A stretch of DNA of 15,619 bases from Ramicandelaber brevisporus (lineage: Eukaryota > Kickxellomycota > Ramicandelaberales > Ramicandelaberaceae): NCBI GenBank assembly GCA_025201865.1, contig MU603101.1, positions 1 to 15,619 on the forward strand. The letters run 5' to 3'. A program made the translations under genes and the position numbers. Below are positions 13,701-15,619 of this stretch, one piece after another. Position 1 is the first letter of the stretch, and every line of letters begins with the position of its first letter. A model generated the notes under the pieces. The model saw nothing but the letters and a program-made list of their open reading frames with translations. It did no database searches and was not told where the DNA came from.

Positions 13701-15619
13701 CCCAAATTATGCGAATCATTATTGTTGCTATTGCTATCACTATTATTGTTTCTGACTGCTTCAATTGCATCAGTTAATTGGCTGACGGATGATTTCTGGG
13801 GCGGGATATATCTTAGATATAATAATAATTGAATTTCTTTCCCCATTGCTTCACTAACCGCAGCTTGCACTTTGCTTGCTCCAACATCTGATTCTGGGTC
13901 CAGTTCCATCCACTGTAGCCGAGATATATTGAGTGGCGCTATTCTGCGTCCTTTGGCTACTCTCATGCTGTCTAGATCAATCACTTCCTCAGTCTGCTTG
14001 GATGTAACAGGCGATTGAGGACCACTCTGATTTGGTGACGATCCTTCTGACTCTGGTATTGCCGGTCGATTATCATTATTACTACTATTATTACTATTCT
14101 GTTCATTTCTTCTCCATCTCTTTCTAGTTTGTTGGAATGCACCCAACTCACGCTGCGTTTTAATTTGATCTGATGAACTTCTTACTCTAGATAATGCATT
14201 CACAAATGAAAATAACTTTCCATGAGAATTTGATCGCTTTAATCCAAATGGCTGAAAATCATCATTCTGCTGCTGAGTATTAGTTGATCTAGGTGAGCTT
14301 GCAATACTACTGTCATCTGGTGCTGATCTTTTCTCTCTTCTACTACCACTATTACCATCATTATTACTATCCAGCTCACTCTGATTAATCATTGCAATGG
14401 GTTTCCAGTGTCTCAGTCCATCAATAACCAGCACAAATCCACGACTATTAGCCACCTCAACAAGCATAGTTTCCTGACTCTGGCGTGCCATTTGCTTTGC
14501 ACACTCTCTAACTGTCTTATCCAGCCATACTCGTGCTCCACCTGGAAGCCTAGGTGGTGGATTAGCTGTTGGATTCTCCGAAGCGCTCGTCTGGATAATG
14601 TCGCGCAGCAATCTGCGTGCCTCTTCTGCTGTGATGTCATTGGTGGATGATGTCTGTGCCGGCTGCTGTCTCTGCTGTTGCTCTTGTTTCTGTTGTTGCT
14701 CTTGCTGCTGTTCTTGTTCTAGAATCCGTCTTTGTTGTTCGTTATAGATTGGATAAAAGTGCATGTGATCTGAACTTGTGTCATGGTCTTTAAGTGCACT
14801 CGTCTTAAAGTTCCTACTGCCGTCTCTAGCGAATGGACCTTGTCTCCCACATGCACGACAACTGCGACAGTACATTTTGTTAAGTTCGGCATCAAACGCA
14901 AGCCAGTCATACCTGTCGAGCCACTTGTGATTGAATGGTCGTTGTTTGTGTACAGTTGTATTTGCTGCCGCCGCTGCTGATGTTGTTGTAGCCATAGCCG
15001 CTGTATTTGATGACTGTTCAGTAAGATTTGTCATTGAGTTCGAGGCAAGATGTGGCGTCGCTTGTCTGTTGAGATCGGGTAGCGACCGAAGCTGCCGTAA
15101 ACGTGGCTGTGGCTGTGGCTGTGGCTGCTCTGGCGCGGAAGTCTCAACTGCACTCTCATTGGCCGTATCAGTATCGCTAAGTAGCTGGTTTGAATGTGCT
15201 GCTGCTGGTGGCACGTTGACAAGAATTGGCCTCGCTGCCTGCCCAGGTTGCTGCCACGGACCCATCTGATGAGAGAGCGGCCATTGCCGTTGCACCTGAA
15301 CTGGCTGCTCTAACAACGGGTGACCTAACTGTGGTTGACCTAGCTGTGGCTGACCGAGCGGGCCTGACTGCATAAATTGCTGTGGCTGTTGTTGAGAGTG
15401 GGCACGCCACTGCTGCTGGTTACTGACTGGTGTCGTCATAATGTGGTTCTCATGAGCAGCTGAGTGTTGGGTGTGTTGCTGACTGGCGAGTAATGTTGAG
15501 TGTGGAGACTGTGGAAGTCGGCCGGCCAGTGAAGGGGCAATAAAATCGCCGGCTGACTGTGTTGAAAAATGTGAGCTTGAGTGGGCCGGTATATTCCACT
15601 GAGGAGTGATATTGGTAGT
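10763..15619 (-). CDS. Giant TTF/BED-type zinc-finger protein with eroded hAT-transposase-like core, 5' end outside the window
   Basis: The frame runs from the TAA at 10763-10765 to the right edge with no stop. The first visible ATG is at 15437-15439 (1558 residues from there), but the 60 codons beyond it are open and have the same Gln/His/Ser composition, so the true start is probably outside. Numbering from that ATG: a Gln/Pro-rich N terminus with GQPQL repeats; a zinc finger at about 169-228 with C191, C194, H219 and H225 and aromatic WLDRYDWL before it; a Gln/Glu tract; then conserved islands separated by Ser/Asn-rich inserts: FVLVIDGLRHWKP (335-347), LLLYLRYIPP (538-547), FWRLLSV (588-594), WLAVITDDDDSRIADS (636-651), MHALDMHVKGMD (694-705), FMFDPRRWP (1284-1292), and HPRLLSELSV with ERWAEA (1461-1485). 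Their order follows hAT transposases. KRWRR (440-444) could be a nuclear signal. The zinc finger is firm; hAT ancestry is by eye. It is likely a chromatin or DNA-binding host protein. Confidence 0.85.
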   Translation of the reverse strand, partial: TTNITPQWNIPAHSSSHFSTQSAGDFIAPSLAGRLPQSPHSTLLASQQHTQHSAAHENHIMTTPVSNQQQWRAHSQQQPQQFMQSGPLGQPQLGQPQLGHPLLEQPVQVQRQWPLSHQMGPWQQPGQAARPILVNVPPAAAHSNQLLSDTDTANESAVETSAPEQPQPQPQPRLRQLRSLPDLNRQATPHLASNSMTNLTEQSSNTAAMATTTSAAAAANTTVHKQRPFNHKWLDRYDWLAFDAELNKMYCRSCRACGRQGPFARDGSRNFKTSALKDHDTSSDHMHFYPIYNEQQRRILEQEQQQEQQQKQEQQQRQQPAQTSSTNDITAEEARRLLRDIIQTSASENPTANPPPRLPGGARVWLDKTVRECAKQMARQSQETMLVEVANSRGFVLVIDGLRHWKPIAMINQSELDSNNDGNSGSRREKRSAPDDSSIASSPRSTNTQQQNDDFQPFGLKRSNSHGKLFSFVNALSRVRSSSDQIKTQRELGAFQQTRKRWRRNEQNSNNSSNNDNRPAIPESEGSSPNQSGPQSPVTSKQTEEVIDLDSMRVAKGRRIAPLNISRLQWMELDPESDVGASKVQAAVSEAMGKEIQLLLYLRYIPPQKSSVSQLTDAIEAVRNNNSDSNSNNNDSHNLGLPKASTRFWRLLSVPPPRPDPSDPTGTRPSLDSTRDLFDTICDALEDARLPIDGRWLAVITDDDDSRIADSVWRETSIWRHVTRTLTTTKYLEGSIHWEEWQYIASQNLKMGRMHALDMHVKGMDMIRQLLRFIYNYSSKLQSILQPSTIRDVVATIGTRMRLEATKEYSSSSSSAATAKATKSSSTSSSGPGFGMGLSAMPGSAYVNTPTSATSLSAHSTTTSSSANSNQGYMGSDGQWYKTILSDSDVRLVAARARSLKLARSGLRHAHSNSTILSDTSSSGMHPFASSSSDSTSHPSPNIGSRDSATSSKSIEIQPSRDPSDETLTANEPAMLNLLPLRSIIDIADNFFNILRYIKNRLDSQRPGPDGTPGGGGPLHPQVYHGLCDLYERFSCIETVGGLLFTGDMASLCLESEQLPSSSMSADLPGTDFMWRPPNWDAAGWPSRHAWRTRAILGIGMCDEQSDDNEWGLPRFLPGLNEAANYPSPTMQRSNGQSAQPTPAGLTPQQSRLRSLVRCSRVFAFLGQLGYDALLGLDKDIPPDADRLLYYVQQNKDQTIASSVSKLKQCAKQLSRTVNNARFGLGTNTDADDEQNEDLLADTQIGSTLISRADLNAIRRPYAAPEHRRPAVNNYGNYHETPPAESEMIDMTKPELLGMSFYSTPLTLKNLSMLIDGMGRFGLAIQARLRPRLRPLPLHASWEFMFDPRRWPSASGHLDSAAVAALDNHGNAGVASIQAMYERVLQHSFGLAEPPAATATATATTTATASGISGLSINTQSSAVPIPAPTEGNPSQHRNWQLDPRVHFSMTGDWAFLKEDVKAGKLTFKISDVTAASSSSSPVPALASDLAMQAVFDGFNQLPYSRIISMYYNDLVAATHHPRLLSELSVTCIKVRATLERWAEAATAINTVNQSVVNDHARAIVRNQRQQHSESDHDAVDAELAVRRIALHELDESAEWVLNLAQLAADHIASSCRS
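11398..11434 (-). repeat. GCAACA-type repeat encoding alternating Ala-Thr
   Basis: On the coding (minus) strand, near-tandem GCAACA units encode Ala-Thr repeats at about residues 1336-1348 of the giant protein, between its FDPRRWP segment and the C-terminal islands. It is a low-complexity spacer. Confidence 0.7.
14759..14923 (-). other. TTF/BED-like C2H2 zinc-finger domain of the giant protein
   Basis: Residues about 173-227 (counted from the ATG at 15439) contain W-L-x-x-Y-x-W-L, then C191-x2-C194, a PFARDGSRNFKTSALKDH segment, and H219-x5-H225. This matches zinc fingers found at the N terminus of hAT transposases and of host proteins derived from them, which bind DNA. A third Cys (197) sits close to the first pair and could compete for metal. 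Confidence 0.75.
15103..15126 (-). repeat. GCCACA hexanucleotide repeat encoding Gln-Pro
   Basis: On the minus strand, four units near CAGCCA encode (Gln-Pro)4 at about residues 105-112 of the giant protein, in its disordered N-terminal region. Confidence 0.75.

Noticed and set aside
10763-15619. An active hAT transposon
   Set aside because: The catalytic and dimerisation signatures are eroded, low-complexity insertions are large, and I saw no terminal inverted repeats near 10763; the 5' side is outside the window.
1-15619. CRISPR arrays, insertion sequences or prophage parts
   Set aside because: No spaced direct repeats, bacterial transposase or phage genes are present; the gene content is eukaryotic.

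Overview
The window reads as nuclear DNA of an intron-poor fungus. The eukaryotic markers are a protein geranylgeranyltransferase I beta subunit, a bacterial-type (mitochondrial) aspartyl-tRNA synthetase with an N-terminal presequence, an F-box-like protein and an intron-containing tRNA gene. The fungal markers are Ser/Thr/Pro-rich surface proteins with TVT-rich stretches and a short six-cysteine module resembling fungal chitin-binding domains. All seven protein genes are uninterrupted reading frames, and low-complexity tracts (poly-Ser, poly-Gln, poly-Ala, PT and PIPT repeats) are frequent. This style fits an early-diverging lineage such as Kickxellomycotina (Zoopagomycota), but that placement is inference.

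Layout, left to right: (1) 1-1650 +, the 3' part of a Ser/Thr/Pro mucin-like protein, open at the left edge; (2) 1863-1955 -, a tRNA gene with a 20-nt intron, best read as Arg-TCT, with a T4 terminator; (3) 2061-3575 +, an F-box-like/leucine-rich protein; (4) 4097-5491 +, a single-pass type II membrane protein with a large Pro/Thr ectodomain and a CxCxCxxxC cluster, preceded by a long pyrimidine-rich leader; (5) 5585-7642 -, mitochondrial aspartyl-tRNA synthetase; (6) 7783-9066 +, geranylgeranyltransferase I beta, head-to-head with (5) across a 140-bp shared promoter; (7) 9702-10517 +, a secreted or membrane-anchored Gln-rich protein ending in a CBM19-like cysteine module; (8) 10763-15619 -, a very large nuclear-type protein, open at the right edge, with a TTF/BED-like zinc finger near its N terminus.

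Two housekeeping genes (5, 6) sit among three cell-surface or wall genes (1, 4, 7). Geranylgeranyltransferase I modifies Rho-type GTPases that control wall synthesis, but nothing here shows that the neighbourhood is functional.

The most interesting item is gene 8. Read by eye, its conserved islands follow the order of a hAT-family transposase: zinc finger, first Asp strand, an LLLYLRY strand, second Asp strand, a remnant of the helical block, an FDP..WP segment, and a dimerisation-like C terminus with an ER dipeptide. The canonical catalytic and dimerisation signatures are eroded and large Ser/Asn/Gln-rich insertions separate the islands, yet the frame is intact for at least 1,618 codons. This suggests a domesticated transposase. 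A second item is a 28-bp run of seven consecutive CNYT units (3890-3917) upstream of the type II surface-protein gene. It matches the CNYUCNYU element bound by Ssd1 in yeast wall-protein mRNAs.
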